A DNA stretch of 64,000 nt, from assembly GCA_020438845.1 (NCBI GenBank), contig JAGQTV010000039.1, positions 1 to 64,000 on the forward strand, given 5' to 3'. The position numbers were made by a program, and so were the translations under genes. This document shows, piece after piece, positions 32,832 through 43,402 of the stretch; position 1 is the stretch's first letter, and the number at the start of each line of letters is the position of its first letter. The DNA comes from Mycobacterium sp. Lineage in GTDB: Bacteria > Actinomycetota > Actinomycetes > Mycobacteriales > Mycobacteriaceae. The notes under the pieces were generated by a model, which was not told where the DNA came from, did no database searches, and saw nothing but the letters and a program-made list of their open reading frames with translations.

Positions 32832-35507
32832 GTGTCCTCCGTTGATCACTCGACCGCCCCTGCCGACCTCACGGCCCTGCCCAAGTCCTGGGATCCCGGC
32901 GCGGTAGAGACCGCGATCTATCAGAGCTGGGTCGAAGCCGGTTATTTCACCGCGAATGCGGCCAGCGGCAAGCCGGCGTATTCGATCGTGCTGCCGCCCC
33001 CGAACGTCACCGGCAGTCTGCACATGGGCCACGCTCTGGACCACACCCTGATGGATGCCTTGACCCGGCGCAAGAGGATGCAGGGCTACGAGGTGCTATG
33101 GCTACCCGGCATGGACCACGCCGGCATCGCGACCCAGACGCTGGTGGAGAAGCAGCTCGGCACTGAAGGCCTGCACAAGGACGACCTTGGCCGGGAACGC
33201 TTCATCGAGAAGGTCTGGGAGTGGAAGCGCGAGTCGGGCGGAACCATTGGCGGCCAGATGCGCCGGCTCGGCGACGGGGTGGACTGGAGCCGGGACCGCT
33301 TCACCATGGACGAAGGTCTGTCCCGGGCGGTCCGCACCATTTTCAAGCGGCTCTACGACGCCGGGTTGATCTACCGGGCCGAGCGGCTGGTCAACTGGTC
33401 GCCGGTGCTGCAGACCGCCATCTCCGACCTCGAGGTCAAATACGAAGAGGTGGAGGGTGAGTTGGTGTCCTTCCGCTACGGCTCTCTTGAGGACGCCGAG
33501 CCCCATCTCGTGGTAGCCACCACCCGCATCGAAACCATGCTCGGTGACACCGCGATAGCCGTGCATCCCGATGACGACCGCTACCGCCATCTGGTCGGTA
33601 CGACCCTGCCGCACCCGTTTCAGGACCGTGAGATCGTCGTCGTCGCCGATTCCCACGTCGACCCTGAATTCGGAACCGGCGCAGTCAAAGTCACCCCGGC
33701 CCATGACCCGAACGACTTCGAGATCGGATTGCGCCATAACCTTCCGATGCGGTCGATCATGGACACCAGGGGCCGGATCACCGACACCGGAACCCAATTC
33801 GACGGACTGGACCGCTTCGAGGCGCGCTACGCGGTGCGCCAGGCGTTGGCCGAGGACGGCCGGATCGTCGCCGAGAAGCGCCCCTACCTGCACAGCGTCG
33901 GGCACTCCGAGCGCAGCGGCGAACCGATCGAGCCGCGGCTGAGCCTGCAGTGGTGGGTCAAGGTCGACTCGATGGCCAAGGCGGCGGGCGACGCCGTCCG
34001 CAATGGCGACATCGTGATTCACCCGAAGAGTCTGGAGCCGCGTTGGTTCGCTTGGGTGGACGATATGCACGACTGGTGTATCTCACGGCAGTTGTGGTGG
34101 GGCCACCGTATCCCGATCTGGCACGGCCCGGATGGGCAGACCGTCTGCGTCGGTCCGGACGAAACCCCGCCGGATGGCTGGGAACAGGACCCCGACGTGC
34201 TGGACACGTGGTTCTCCTCGGCGCTCTGGCCGTTCTCCACCTTGGGCTGGCCGGATTCCACTACGGATCTTGAAAAGTTCTATCCGACAAGCGTTCTGGT
34301 GACCGGCTACGACATCCTGTTCTTCTGGGTCGCCCGGATGGTGATGTTCGGCACCTTCGTGGCCGACGACGAAGCCATCACCGGCGGTGGTCGGCGCGGC
34401 CCACAGGTTCCCTTCGAGAACGTGTTCCTGCATGGACTGATCCGCGACGAGCACGGGCGCAAGATGAGCAAGTCACGCGGCAACGGAATCGACCCGTTGG
34501 ACTGGGTGGAACTGTTCGGCGCCGACGCACTGCGCTTCACCCTGGCCCGCGGTGCCAGTCCCGGCGGGGACCTGTCGATCGGTGAGGATCACGCCCGGGC
34601 CTCCCGTAACTTCGCCACCAAACTGTTCAACGCGACTCGCTTCGCGCTGATGAACGGGGCGGCTCCCGCGCCGTTGCCCTCCCCGGAGGAACTCACCGAC
34701 GCCGACCGCTGGATTCTGGGACGGTTGGAAGAGATTCGGGCCGAAGTGGACTCGGCTCTGGACCGCTACGACTTCAGCAGGGCCTGCGAGGGGCTCTACC
34801 ACTTCGCCTGGGACGAGTTCTGCGACTGGTACCTGGAACTGGCGAAGGTGCAACTGGCCAGCCAGGAAAAGGCGGTCGTCGCCCACACCACCGCGGTGCT
34901 GGCGGCCGTACTGGACACGCTTCTGAAGTTGTTGCATCCGGTGATGCCATTTGTCACCGAGGTGCTCTGGAAGACCTTGACCGGCGGTGAGTCACTGGTC
35001 ATCGCCGACTGGCCCACGTCCTCCGGGATAGGCGTGCATCCCGTTGCCGCGCAACGTATCAACGATGTCCAGAAGCTGGTCACCGAGGTGCGCCGCTTCC
35101 GTAGCGACCAGGGTCTGGCGGACAGGCAGAAGGTGCCGGCCAGGCTGATCGGCATCGAGCAGGCCGGACTGAATGCGCAGGTGGGTGCCGTCACCGCACT
35201 TGCCTGGCTGACTGCCCCTGGTGATGACTTCACACCGACCGCGCAGGTGGAGGTCCGGCTCTCGGGCGGCACCGTCGGGGTCGAACTGGACACCTCCGGC
35301 ACGGTCGACGTCGACGCCGAGCGCCGTCGGCTGGAGAAGGATCTGGCGGCTGCGCAGAAGGAATTGGCTCAGACCACGGCCAAACTCGCTAACGACGCTT
35401 TTCTGGCCAAGGCCCCCGGCGACGTCGTCGACAAGATCCGCGACCGGCAGAAGTTGGCCGGCGAGGAAGTAGAGCGGATCGGCGCACGCCTGGCTCGTCT
35501 GACATGA
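32832..35507 (+). CDS. valS: Valyl-tRNA synthetase
   Basis: 891 aa class I synthetase that charges tRNA-Val. HIGH motif variant HMGHA is near residue 63 and KMSKS near residue 545. Between them is the CP1 editing domain, which removes mischarged Thr ([26 protein letters not shown]). The anticodon-binding domain has [10 protein letters not shown], and a C-terminal coiled coil follows ([17 protein letters not shown]). GTG 32832 gives a start close to the homologues. The last four bases overlap folC (ATGA), the usual valS-folC arrangement. Confidence 0.96.
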   Translation: MSSVDHSTAPADLTALPKSWDPGAVETAIYQSWVEAGYFTANAASGKPAYSIVLPPPNVTGSLHMGHALDHTLMDALTRRKRMQGYEVLWLPGMDHAGIATQTLVEKQLGTEGLHKDDLGRERFIEKVWEWKRESGGTIGGQMRRLGDGVDWSRDRFTMDEGLSRAVRTIFKRLYDAGLIYRAERLVNWSPVLQTAISDLEVKYEEVEGELVSFRYGSLEDAEPHLVVATTRIETMLGDTAIAVHPDDDRYRHLVGTTLPHPFQDREIVVVADSHVDPEFGTGAVKVTPAHDPNDFEIGLRHNLPMRSIMDTRGRITDTGTQFDGLDRFEARYAVRQALAEDGRIVAEKRPYLHSVGHSERSGEPIEPRLSLQWWVKVDSMAKAAGDAVRNGDIVIHPKSLEPRWFAWVDDMHDWCISRQLWWGHRIPIWHGPDGQTVCVGPDETPPDGWEQDPDVLDTWFSSALWPFSTLGWPDSTTDLEKFYPTSVLVTGYDILFFWVARMVMFGTFVADDEAITGGGRRGPQVPFENVFLHGLIRDEHGRKMSKSRGNGIDPLDWVELFGADALRFTLARGASPGGDLSIGEDHARASRNFATKLFNATRFALMNGAAPAPLPSPEELTDADRWILGRLEEIRAEVDSALDRYDFSRACEGLYHFAWDEFCDWYLELAKVQLASQEKAVVAHTTAVLAAVLDTLLKLLHPVMPFVTEVLWKTLTGGESLVIADWPTSSGIGVHPVAAQRINDVQKLVTEVRRFRSDQGLADRQKVPARLIGIEQAGLNAQVGAVTALAWLTAPGDDFTPTAQVEVRLSGGTVGVELDTSGTVDVDAERRRLEKDLAAAQKELAQTTAKLANDAFLAKAPGDVVDKIRDRQKLAGEEVERIGARLARLT

Positions 35508-36922
35508 CACCTGAACCGACGCCCGACGAGATCGCGTCGCTGCTGCAGGTCGAGCACCTGCTTGACCAGCGCTGGCCGGAGACCAAGCTGGAACCCAGCA
35601 CCATCCGCATCGACGCGCTGATGGAACTGCTCGGTTCACCGCAGAACAACTACCCGAGCATCCACATCGCCGGCACCAACGGCAAGACGTCGGTCGCCCG
35701 CATGGTCGACGCCCTGCTGACCGCGTTCAACCAGCGCACCGGGCGCACCACGAGTCCGCATCTGCAATCGGCCATAGAGCGGATCGCCATCGACAACGAG
35801 CCGATCAGCCCGGCTAGATACGTCGAGACCTACCGGGAGATCGAGCCGTTCGTTCACATGGTCGACGAGATGTCGGTGGGCGGCCAGCTAGGTCCGGCCG
35901 GCCCGGTGATGAGCAAGTTCGAGGTGCTCACCGCGATGGCGTTCGCCGCGTTCTCCGACGCTCCGGTGGACGTCGCCGTCGTCGAAGTCGGAATGGGTGG
36001 CAGCTGGGATGCCACGAATGTGGTGGATGCAGCGATTGCCGTGATCACGCCTATCGGCATGGACCACGCCGAGTACCTGGGTGCCACCGTCGGCGAGATT
36101 GCCGCGGAGAAGGCCGGGGTGATCCGCGGGCCGCGTGGTGAGCCCGTCGCAGTCGAGACCATCGCGATCATCGGCCGCCAGCCGCGGGAGGCGATGGACG
36201 TCCTGTTGGCCCACGCGGTGCGGGTAGCCGCCGTTGTGGCCCGGGAGGACTCGGAATTCGCGGTTCTGAGCCGACAGGTCGCGATCGGTGGGCAGATGCT
36301 GGACCTGCAGGGCCTCAGCGGGGTGTACCCGCACGTGTTTCTGCCGCTGCATGGCGAGCATCAGGCGCACAACGCCGCGGTGGCGCTGGCTGCCGTGGAA
36401 GCCTTCTTCGGGGCAGGCGCGCAGCGTCAACTCGACGTCGACACCGTGCGAGCCGGCTTCTCTGCGGTGCGCAGCCCGGGCCGGCTGGAGCGGATGCGCA
36501 GTGCGCCGACGGTGTTCATCGACGCCGCCCACAATCCGGCTGGCGCGGAGGCGCTTGCCGCCGCCCTTGCCGAGGAGTTCGACTTCCGGTACCTGGCAGG
36601 AGTGGTCAGCGTCATGGCCGAGAAGGACGTGGCGGGCATCTTGACGGCGCTGGAGCCGGTATTCGACCAGATAGTGGTCACTCACAACGGGTCGCCGCGG
36701 GCGCTGGACGTCGACTCGCTGGCCTGGCGTGCGGAGGAAGTGTTCGGTCCGGAACGGGTGCTGCGCGCGGATACCCTGCCCGACGCCATCGAGGCCGCGA
36801 CCGCTTTGGTCGAGGACGCCGCGGCCGACGCTGACGGATTCTCCGGAGCCGGCATCGTCATCACCGGGTCCGTGGTCACGGCCGGCGTGGCCCGCACGCT
36901 GTTCGGAAAGGACCCGCAGTGA
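35504..36922 (+). CDS. folC: Folylpolyglutamate synthase / dihydrofolate synthase
   Basis: 472 aa Mur-ligase-fold enzyme that adds glutamates to folates and makes dihydrofolate from dihydropteroate. The ATP loop is [15 protein letters not shown] near residue 55. [13 protein letters not shown] forms the folate/ATP interface. [15 protein letters not shown] and the C-terminal [12 protein letters not shown] motif complete the family set. ATG 35504 overlaps valS by 4 nt, and the stop overlaps the next gene by 4 nt, so valS, folC and the DUF4233 gene are one translationally coupled unit. Confidence 0.95.
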   Translation: MTPEPTPDEIASLLQVEHLLDQRWPETKLEPSTIRIDALMELLGSPQNNYPSIHIAGTNGKTSVARMVDALLTAFNQRTGRTTSPHLQSAIERIAIDNEPISPARYVETYREIEPFVHMVDEMSVGGQLGPAGPVMSKFEVLTAMAFAAFSDAPVDVAVVEVGMGGSWDATNVVDAAIAVITPIGMDHAEYLGATVGEIAAEKAGVIRGPRGEPVAVETIAIIGRQPREAMDVLLAHAVRVAAVVAREDSEFAVLSRQVAIGGQMLDLQGLSGVYPHVFLPLHGEHQAHNAAVALAAVEAFFGAGAQRQLDVDTVRAGFSAVRSPGRLERMRSAPTVFIDAAHNPAGAEALAAALAEEFDFRYLAGVVSVMAEKDVAGILTALEPVFDQIVVTHNGSPRALDVDSLAWRAEEVFGPERVLRADTLPDAIEAATALVEDAAADADGFSGAGIVITGSVVTAGVARTLFGKDPQ

Positions 36923-37317
36923 CAGCTCCCAATAACTCCGGCGGGCCCAATGACCCCTGGAAGAGCTTTCGTGGCGTCATGGCCGGCGTCCTGATCTTGG
37001 AGATCATTGCGGTGCTGCTGGCCCTGCCGGTCGTGGGCGCCGTCGGCGGAGGACTGACGGCGGGTTCGACCGCATTCCTACTCGGCTTCGTCGTGCTGCT
37101 GGGGCTGCTGGCCGGGATGCAAGGAAGACCGTGGGCCATCTGGGCGAACCTGGCGGCTCAACTCATACTGGTGGCCGGCTACGTCGTCTACCCTGCTGTG
37201 GGTTTCATGGGGCTGCTGTTTCTGGTCGTCTGGGGGATCATCGCCTACCTGCGCGCTGAGGTGCTCCGGCGGCAGCGACTGGGCCAGCTGCCCGGGCAAC
37301 AAGCCTCGCAGGACTGA
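36919..37317 (+). CDS. DUF4233 integral membrane protein (Rv2446c-like)
   Basis: 132 aa with four hydrophobic segments (about residues 18-42, 46-67, 72-93 and 95-110) and a short basic C-terminus. DUF4233 proteins sit between folC and ndk in most mycobacteria; no function is known. GTG 36919 overlaps the folC stop by 4 nt (GTGA). Confidence 0.85.
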   Translation: MTAPNNSGGPNDPWKSFRGVMAGVLILEIIAVLLALPVVGAVGGGLTAGSTAFLLGFVVLLGLLAGMQGRPWAIWANLAAQLILVAGYVVYPAVGFMGLLFLVVWGIIAYLRAEVLRRQRLGQLPGQQASQD

Positions 37318-37385
37318 CCGGTACGCTGACCGCCGTGACCGCGCCTGTGACGATGCAGAGCGCAGCGATGAGGAGGAACGGCACC

Positions 37386-37796
37386 GTGACTGAGCGGACT
37401 CTTGTGCTGATCAAACCGGACGGCGTCGAGCGGCGGGTGATCGGAGAAATCATCGCCCGGATCGAACGCAAAGGCCTCAACATCCTCGCGCTCGAGCTCA
37501 AGCACGTCAGTGACGGGCTCGCTCGCGCCCACTACGCCGAGCATAAGGACAAGGGGTTCTTCGGCGACCTGCTGGAGTTCATCACCTCGGGGCCCGTGGT
37601 CGCCGCTGTCGTCGAGGGGCCCCGTGCGATCGCGGCCTGGCGTCAACTCGCCGGCGGGACCGATCCGGTCGAGAAGGCCACGCCCGGGACCATCCGCGGT
37701 GATTTCGGCCTGGAGACCCAGTACAACCTGGTGCACGGTTCGGACTCGCCGGAGTCGGCTGCCCGCGAGATCGACCTCTGGTTCCCCTCGCTCTGA
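37386..37796 (+). CDS. ndk: Nucleoside diphosphate kinase
   Basis: 136 aa, the family length. Transfers the gamma phosphate of ATP to NDPs through a phospho-His intermediate; the active His lies in YNLVHGSDS near residue 117. Other landmarks are [12 protein letters not shown] at the start and [13 protein letters not shown] 37386 is chosen because GAGGAGG sits 10-15 nt upstream at about 37370-37376 and it yields the conserved start [13 protein letters not shown]. Confidence 0.96.
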   Translation: MTERTLVLIKPDGVERRVIGEIIARIERKGLNILALELKHVSDGLARAHYAEHKDKGFFGDLLEFITSGPVVAAVVEGPRAIAAWRQLAGGTDPVEKATPGTIRGDFGLETQYNLVHGSDSPESAAREIDLWFPSL

Positions 37797-38091
37797 GGGC
37801 GCGGTCCGACACTGAACTGGGCGGTGCGCCAATACTGCCCGGAAGGTGTGGGATACTGTTGGTCGGTCGCCCGGTAACGGGTGTCCGGAATGAGACTTCA
37901 GACGTGCGCGACCACCGGCAACGGTGCGGCGCGGACCGTCTCCAGCCACATTCAGCCAGGCGCTGAAGGCGTTCATCAGAGCCCTTCGGCGCGAGACCAT
38001 TCGACAAGCCCGGACACAGCGACCCGGGCGAATAGCGGAAGCCCTCGCGTGGCCGCGTCGTAAGACGCGCCCGGGGGCTCAAGGAGAATAC
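37797..38091 (+). promoter_or_regulatory. Long 5' leader of rne
   Basis: 295 bp without a credible gene. GATACT at 37852-37857 is a plausible -10 hexamer, with no clear -35. If used, the rne transcript would have a leader of over 200 nt, in line with the long, feedback-relevant rne leaders known in other bacteria. The reading frame of rne stays open upstream to 37924, but that extension lacks family similarity. Confidence 0.4.
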
Positions 38092-41073
38092 GTGGCCGAC
38101 GATGAGCTCAACCAAGATCTGCCCGAAGCCCATGCACCGTGGGCGCCACCCGCTGCCGATGACCTGCCGGAACGGCTGAGGGTGCACTCGTTGGCCCGGG
38201 TGCTGGGTACTACCAGTAAGCGGGTTCTCGATGCACTGACCGCCCTTGACGGGCGTTCCCGAAGCGCGCACTCCAGCGTCGACCAAGCCGAGGCAGTGCG
38301 AGTGCGTGAGCTCCTGGCGGCTGACGGCGACACTGAGCCGGCCCCAGAAGTGGTGGTCGAGCCTGTCGTGGTGGAGGCCGAGTCGGCGGTTGAGGTTGAA
38401 CCCGATGCGGTGGAGACCGAGCCCGAGTCGCGGCTGATCCTCGAGACCCCAGACCTCCCGGATACGACCGGCTCGACGACCGAGCACGCGACCTATCTTC
38501 CGTTGTTCGTCGCCCCGCAGCCTGTCGTTGCTTATCCCAAACAGGAATCCGACGTAGCCGACGAGTCGGTGGACGAGTCGGCAGACGATTCCGCCGAAGA
38601 AGGCGACGAAACCTCCGGTGGGCGGGCTTCCAACCGGCGTCGCCGCCGGGGCCGCCGGGGCAGGGGGCGCGGCAGGGGTGAGCAGGCTGTCGATGCCGAG
38701 GACGACGAAGGCAGTGACAGATCCGGTGACAGATCCGACGACAGATCCGGTGGGGGACAGACCGCCGAAGAGGGCGAGGAGTCTGACGAAGGCACCGATG
38801 AGGAGACGCCGAGTTCGGAAGGGCCGAACCGCCGCCGGCGTCGCCGCAAGCGTCGCAAGGCCGGTGGGGATTCCGGCAACGATTCGGGCAACGGTGAGAC
38901 CGACGTATCCGACGACCCACCCAACACCGTGGTTCACGAGCGTGCCCCGCGGGACCGATCCGATCGCGATAACGGAGAGATCCAGGGCATCAGTGGATCC
39001 ACCCGGCTGGAGGCCAAGCGCCAGCGTCGCCGAGACGGTCGCGACGCCGGGCGTCGTCGGCCCCCGATCCTGACCGAGGCAGAGTTTCTGGCCCGCCGCG
39101 AGGCCGTCAACCGGGTCATGGTCGTCCGCGACAAGATTCGGACCGAACCACCGCATCAGGGCGCCCGGTACACCCAGATCGCCGTTCTCGAGGACGGAAT
39201 CGTCGTCGAGCATTTCGTGACATCTGCCGCGTCGGCCTCATTGGTGGGAAACATCTACCTGGGCATCGTGCAGAACGTGCTGCCTTCGATGGAGGCCGCC
39301 TTCGTCGACATCGGCCGCGGCCGAAACGGCGTCCTCTATGCGGGTGAAGTCAACTGGGAGGCGGCCGGCCTGGGAGGTGCCAACCGCAAGATCGAGCAGG
39401 CTCTCAAGCCTGGCGATTACGTCGTGGTCCAGGTCAGCAAGGATCCGGTCGGTCACAAAGGAGCGCGACTGACCACCCAGGTTTCGCTGGCCGGCCGGTA
39501 CCTGGTGTACGTCCCGGGTGCTTCCTCGACCGGTATCAGCCGCAAACTGCCCGATACCGAGCGGCAGCGGCTCAAGGACATCCTGCGTGAGGTGGTGCCG
39601 GCCGATGCCGGTGTGATCATCCGCACGGCGTCAGAGGGGGTCAAGGAAGAGGAGATCCGCTCCGACGTCAACCGACTGCAGGAGCGCTGGACCAAGATCT
39701 CTGAGCAGGCCGAGGAGGTCAAGGCCAAGAGAGCCGGCGCAGCGGTTGCCCTCTACGAGGAGCCGGACGTCCTGGTGAAGGTCATCCGCGACCTATTCAA
39801 CGAGGATTTTTCGGGATTGATCGTGTCCGGCGACAGCGCTTGGGACACCATCACCGGTTACGTGGACTCCGTTGCTCCGGAGCTGTTGTCCAAGCTCACC
39901 AAGTATGAGCCGGCAGGCGGACCGGACGGTCCGGACGTGTTCGCGGTGCACCGCATCGACGAGCAGTTGGCCAAGGCGGTGGACCGCAGGGTGTGGTTGC
40001 CCTCCGGGGGGACATTGGTCATCGACCGCACCGAAGCCATGACGGTCGTCGACGTCAATACCGGCAAGTTCACCGGTGCTGGCGGCAACCTGGAGCAGAC
40101 CGTCACCAAGAACAACCTGGAAGCAGCCGAGGAGATCGTGCGTCAGCTGCGGCTTCGCGACATCGGCGGCATCGTGGTCATCGACTTCATCGACATGGTG
40201 TTGGAGTCCAACCGGGACTTGGTGCTGCGCCGGCTGACTGAGGCACTGGCCCGTGACCGTACGCGCCACCAGGTCTCCGAGGTGACCTCCCTGGGCCTGG
40301 TGCAGTTGACCCGCAAACGCCTGGGTACCGGACTGGTCGAGGCGTTCTCGACCACCTGTGCCGAATGCAGTGGGCGTGGAATCCTGCTGCACGCCGATCC
40401 GGTGGACAATGCGCCAGCGACCGCTCGCAAGGCGGAGCCCAGCGGGCGGCGGAACCGACGCAACCGCAGGGTTCGGGCCGAGGAGCCGGCCGCGGCCCGT
40501 GTGCCGACGCACGCGCCGGGGGAACACCCGATGTTCAAGGCGATGGCTGCTGCCAAAGGTGGCGACGAGGAAGACCTTGAAGAAGATCTCGACGAGGCCG
40601 CCGACGGTGAGGGTGCCGAGGAACTGGTCGGCGAGTTCGGGGTGGCTGACCGGGACCTGGTTGAGGCCGACGACGATGAAGACGCGGACGAAGACACCGA
40701 CGATGAAGACACCGACGATGAAGACACCGACGGCGAAGACACCGACGATGAGGACGACGACGCAGACGAGGACGACGACGTCGAACTCGACGAGGTCGAC
40801 GAGGACGTCATCGACGACGAGGCGATCGAGGAGGACGAGAGCCTCGAGATCGTAGACGGCGACGACGACGACGATGACGAAGACGACGAAGACGACGACG
40901 AAGACGACGACGAAGACGACGACGAAGACGACGACGACGACGAGGATCTCGGCGGGGAGAACGACGGGGATCTGGGCGGGGCGGAGGAGATCGTCGAGGT
41001 TGAAACGCCCCCAGTCGTCGTCGGGCGGACGCGCAGGCGAGCGGCGGTGCGTCCGGCCGGGCCGCCGGTTTGA
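38092..41073 (+). CDS. rne: Ribonuclease E/G, central RNA-decay endonuclease
   Basis: 993 aa. A disordered N-terminal arm carries an N-terminal LRVHSLARVLGTTSKRVL motif, acidic runs and Arg clusters (RRRRGRRGRGRG near residue 182; RRRRRKRRK near 245). The catalytic core at about 330-800 has an S1 domain (SLVGNIYLGIVQNVLPSMEAAFVDIG), the RNase H-like and DNase I-like parts with metal Asp residues in VVDVNTGKF and VVIDFIDM, and the Zn-link CAECSGRG. The C-terminal 160 residues include a very acidic run (about 826-960), nearly all Asp/Glu/Thr. GTG 38092 follows AAGGAG. Mycobacterial RNase E is essential for mRNA turnover and rRNA processing. Confidence 0.95.
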   Translation: MADDELNQDLPEAHAPWAPPAADDLPERLRVHSLARVLGTTSKRVLDALTALDGRSRSAHSSVDQAEAVRVRELLAADGDTEPAPEVVVEPVVVEAESAVEVEPDAVETEPESRLILETPDLPDTTGSTTEHATYLPLFVAPQPVVAYPKQESDVADESVDESADDSAEEGDETSGGRASNRRRRRGRRGRGRGRGEQAVDAEDDEGSDRSGDRSDDRSGGGQTAEEGEESDEGTDEETPSSEGPNRRRRRRKRRKAGGDSGNDSGNGETDVSDDPPNTVVHERAPRDRSDRDNGEIQGISGSTRLEAKRQRRRDGRDAGRRRPPILTEAEFLARREAVNRVMVVRDKIRTEPPHQGARYTQIAVLEDGIVVEHFVTSAASASLVGNIYLGIVQNVLPSMEAAFVDIGRGRNGVLYAGEVNWEAAGLGGANRKIEQALKPGDYVVVQVSKDPVGHKGARLTTQVSLAGRYLVYVPGASSTGISRKLPDTERQRLKDILREVVPADAGVIIRTASEGVKEEEIRSDVNRLQERWTKISEQAEEVKAKRAGAAVALYEEPDVLVKVIRDLFNEDFSGLIVSGDSAWDTITGYVDSVAPELLSKLTKYEPAGGPDGPDVFAVHRIDEQLAKAVDRRVWLPSGGTLVIDRTEAMTVVDVNTGKFTGAGGNLEQTVTKNNLEAAEEIVRQLRLRDIGGIVVIDFIDMVLESNRDLVLRRLTEALARDRTRHQVSEVTSLGLVQLTRKRLGTGLVEAFSTTCAECSGRGILLHADPVDNAPATARKAEPSGRRNRRNRRVRAEEPAAARVPTHAPGEHPMFKAMAAAKGGDEEDLEEDLDEAADGEGAEELVGEFGVADRDLVEADDDEDADEDTDDEDTDDEDTDGEDTDDEDDDADEDDDVELDEVDEDVIDDEAIEEDESLEIVDGDDDDDDEDDEDDDEDDDEDDDEDDDDDEDLGGENDGDLGGAEEIVEVETPPVVVGRTRRRAAVRPAGPPV

Positions 41074-41099
41074 CCCTCCGGCGCTGGTCGGAGTAGCCT
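41070..41099 (+). promoter_or_regulatory. Candidate sigma-A promoter for rplU-rpmA
   Basis: TTGACC (41070-41075) and TAGCCT (41094-41099) are separated by 18 bp. The -35 overlaps the rne stop codon. It would drive rplU-rpmA with a leader of about 140 nt. Judged by eye only. Confidence 0.5.
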
Positions 41100-41246
41100 T
41101 GAGCAGTTGTCGCCAGGCCATGCCGGCGGCAGCGGGACCGCCGATCAAGTCCTGCGCGGCCCGCAACCCAGACCCGCACGCGTAACCACCGGGTAGCGCA
41201 TGCCCACGAAACAGCGACGCCACGTCGCCTACTTGGAAGAGGAATC

Positions 41247-41570
41247 ATGGCAAGCGACGCAGCCACCTACGCGATCGTCAAGACTGGCGGCAAGCAGTAC
41301 AAGGTCGCCGTGGGTGACGTGGTGAAGGTCGAGAAGATCGACTCCGAGCCGGGTGCGGAGGTCTCGCTGCCGGTTGCCCTCGTCGTCAACGGCGCCGCGG
41401 TGACCACCGACGCGACGGAATTGGCCAAGGTTGCAGTCACCGGTGAGGTTCTCGAGCACACCAAGGGCCCGAAGATCCGTATCCACAAGTTCAAGAACAA
41501 GACCGGATACCACAAGCGGCAGGGTCACCGTCAGCAGTTGACCGTGCTCAAGGTCACCGGAATCAAGTAG
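41247..41570 (+). CDS. rplU: 50S ribosomal protein L21
   Basis: 107 aa, complete: [17 protein letters not shown] at the start, then the basic [22 protein letters not shown] tract that contacts 23S rRNA (shown here only as its key features). Component of the large subunit. ATG 41247 with GAAGAGG upstream. The 173-bp region between rne and rplU carries a candidate promoter; M. tuberculosis has dctA between these genes, absent here. rpmA follows after 14 bp. Confidence 0.97.
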   Translation: MASDAATYAIVKTGGKQYKVAVGDVVKVEKIDSEPGAEVSLPVALVVNGAAVTTDATELAKVAVTGEVLEHTKGPKIRIHKFKNKTGYHKRQGHRQQLTVLKVTGIK

Positions 41571-41584
41571 GGAGCGACGAGGAC

Positions 41585-41848
41585 ATGGCACATAAAAAGG
41601 GCGCTTCCAGCTCGCGTAACGGCCGCGAGTCCAATGCCCAGCGACTCGGCGTCAAGCGATTCGGCGGCCAGGTCGTCAAGGCAGGCGAGATCCTGGTCCG
41701 TCAGCGTGGTACGCATTTCCACCCGGGCGTCAATGTCGGCCGCGGTGGCGACGACACGTTGTTCGCGACGGCCCCCGGCGCGGTGGAGTTCGGCGAAAAG
41801 CGCGGGCGTAGGACCGTCAACGTCGTTCGCGTCGCCCGCCCGGAGTAG
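41585..41848 (+). CDS. rpmA: 50S ribosomal protein L27
   Basis: 87 aa. Starts [16 protein letters not shown], so the N-terminal tail that reaches the peptidyl transferase centre is already in mature form, without the cleavable extension seen in Firmicutes. [19 protein letters not shown] is the conserved core. Co-transcribed with rplU; GGGAGCGACGAGG precedes the ATG. Confidence 0.97.
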   Translation: MAHKKGASSSRNGRESNAQRLGVKRFGGQVVKAGEILVRQRGTHFHPGVNVGRGGDDTLFATAPGAVEFGEKRGRRTVNVVRVARPE

Positions 41849-41855
41849 GCCTCTT

Positions 41856-41920
41856 TTCGCGAGTGTGAATCCACTGCGAAATCGAGGTCGATTTCCAGCA
41901 GTAGGTTCACACTCGGCGAA
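41856..41920. repeat. Large imperfect inverted repeat between rpmA and obg
   Basis: Outer arms TTCGCGAGTGTGAA (41856-41869) and TTCACACTCGGCGAA (41906-41920) enclose a perfect inner pair GAAATCGA/TCGATTTC (41878-41895) and a near-match CACTGC/GCAGTA between them. The whole could fold as one long hairpin that starts 7 bp after the rpmA stop and ends 15 bp before obg. It could end the rplU-rpmA message or shape the obg leader. Confidence 0.8.
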
Positions 41921-41935
41921 TGAAAGGACGCTTCG

Positions 41936-43402
41936 ATGCCCCGCTTTGTTGACCGTGTCGTCATTCATGTCCGAGCGGGTAATGGCGGCAACGGCTGTGC
42001 CTCGGTCCATCGGGAGAAGTTCAAACCGCTAGGCGGTCCCGACGGTGGCAATGGTGGGCGCGGCGGCAGTGTCGTCCTGGTGGTCGATCCGCAGGTACAC
42101 ACCTTGCTCGACTTCCACTTCCATCCCAATGTCGACGCGCACTCGGGTAAGCAGGGGGCGGGCAGTAACCGAGACGGTGCGGCCGGTGCCGACCTCGAGG
42201 TCAGGGTTCCGGATGGCACCGTCGTCCTCGATGAGCGCGGCCGGCTGCTGGCCGATCTGGTCGGTGCGGGCACACGGTTTGTCGCCGCTGAGGGGGGGCG
42301 CGGCGGGCTGGGCAATGCCGCGCTGGCCTCCCGGGCCCGCAAGGCCCCCGGGTTCGCCCTGCTCGGCGAGAAGGGCCAGGCTCGCGATCTCACCCTGGAA
42401 CTCAAAACCGTCGCTGACGTCGGGCTGGTCGGCTTCCCGTCGGCGGGCAAGTCCTCGCTGGTTTCGGCCATCTCAGCGGCCAAACCGAAGATCGCTGACT
42501 ACCCGTTCACCACTCTGGTGCCCAACCTCGGCGTGGTGTCGGCCGGTGAGCACACGTTCACCGTCGCCGACGTACCGGGTCTGATCCCCGGCGCTTCGGA
42601 GGGTCGGGGCCTGGGCCTGGAGTTCCTGCGGCACATCGAGCGCTGCGCGGTTCTGGTGCACGTCGTGGACTGCGCGACCCTGGAACCTGGCCGCGACCCG
42701 ATTTCCGACATCGACGCTCTGGAAGCGGAGTTGGCGGCTTACCGGCCCACCCTTCAGGGCGACACCACACTGGGCGACCTCGCTGACCGCCCGCGGGCGG
42801 TGGTGCTCAACAAGATCGACGTCCCCGAGGCCCGGGAACTGGCTGACTTTGTCCGCCCGGACATCGCCGAGCGTGGCTGGCCAGTGTTCGAGGTGTCCAC
42901 GGTGAGCCGGGAAGGCTTGCGGGAGTTGACGTTTGCGCTGTGGGACATGGTTTCCGCCTACCAGGCCGCCCTTCCGCCGACCGTGCCGCGCCGCCCGGTG
43001 ATCCGTCCGGTGCCGGTCGACTCCAGCGGGTTCACCGTCGAACCCGATCCCGACCATCGGGGTGGTTTCGTGGTGCGCGGCATCCGGCCGGAACGCTGGG
43101 TGGCCCAGACCAACTTCGACAACGACGAAGCGGTGGGATATCTCGGGGACCGGCTGGCCCGGCTCGGCGTCGAGGACGAACTGCTGAAGCGGGGCGCCAA
43201 GCCGGGTTGCGCGGTCACCATCGGCGATATGACCTTCGACTGGGAGCCGCAGACACCGGCCGGCGTGGACGTCGTCCCCACCGGCCGCGGCACGGACGTC
43301 CGGCTGGAGCGCAACGACCGGGTCGGCGCGGCCGAACGCAAGGAAGCCCGCAGGCAGCGCAGAGATCACGGTGCCGAAGAACCCGGAGAAGACCAGCGGT
43401 GA
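41936..43402 (+). CDS. obg: Obg/CgtA GTPase, ribosome-associated
   Basis: 488 aa. The N-terminal Obg fold is rich in Gly ([25 protein letters not shown]). The GTPase domain has G1 [10 protein letters not shown] near residue 168, switch [11 protein letters not shown]3 DVPGLIPGA and G4 NKID. The OCT domain is at about 350-430, and a charged tail follows. Acts in 50S maturation and stress/growth control. ATG 41936 with GAAAGGA upstream. The stop overlaps proB (GTGA), so the two are coupled. Confidence 0.96.
   Translation: MPRFVDRVVIHVRAGNGGNGCASVHREKFKPLGGPDGGNGGRGGSVVLVVDPQVHTLLDFHFHPNVDAHSGKQGAGSNRDGAAGADLEVRVPDGTVVLDERGRLLADLVGAGTRFVAAEGGRGGLGNAALASRARKAPGFALLGEKGQARDLTLELKTVADVGLVGFPSAGKSSLVSAISAAKPKIADYPFTTLVPNLGVVSAGEHTFTVADVPGLIPGASEGRGLGLEFLRHIERCAVLVHVVDCATLEPGRDPISDIDALEAELAAYRPTLQGDTTLGDLADRPRAVVLNKIDVPEARELADFVRPDIAERGWPVFEVSTVSREGLRELTFALWDMVSAYQAALPPTVPRRPVIRPVPVDSSGFTVEPDPDHRGGFVVRGIRPERWVAQTNFDNDEAVGYLGDRLARLGVEDELLKRGAKPGCAVTIGDMTFDWEPQTPAGVDVVPTGRGTDVRLERNDRVGAAERKEARRQRRDHGAEEPGEDQR

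Noticed and set aside
37924-38091. N-terminal extension of RNase E
   Set aside because: The frame is open but the family start, a GTG with AAGGAG at 38092, fits far better and the extension has no similarity.
39793-41223. Minus-strand frame opposite rne with Val/Phe-rich hydrophobic runs
   Set aside because: The apparent membrane segments are just the complement of GAC/GAA/GAT runs in the acidic tail of RNase E.
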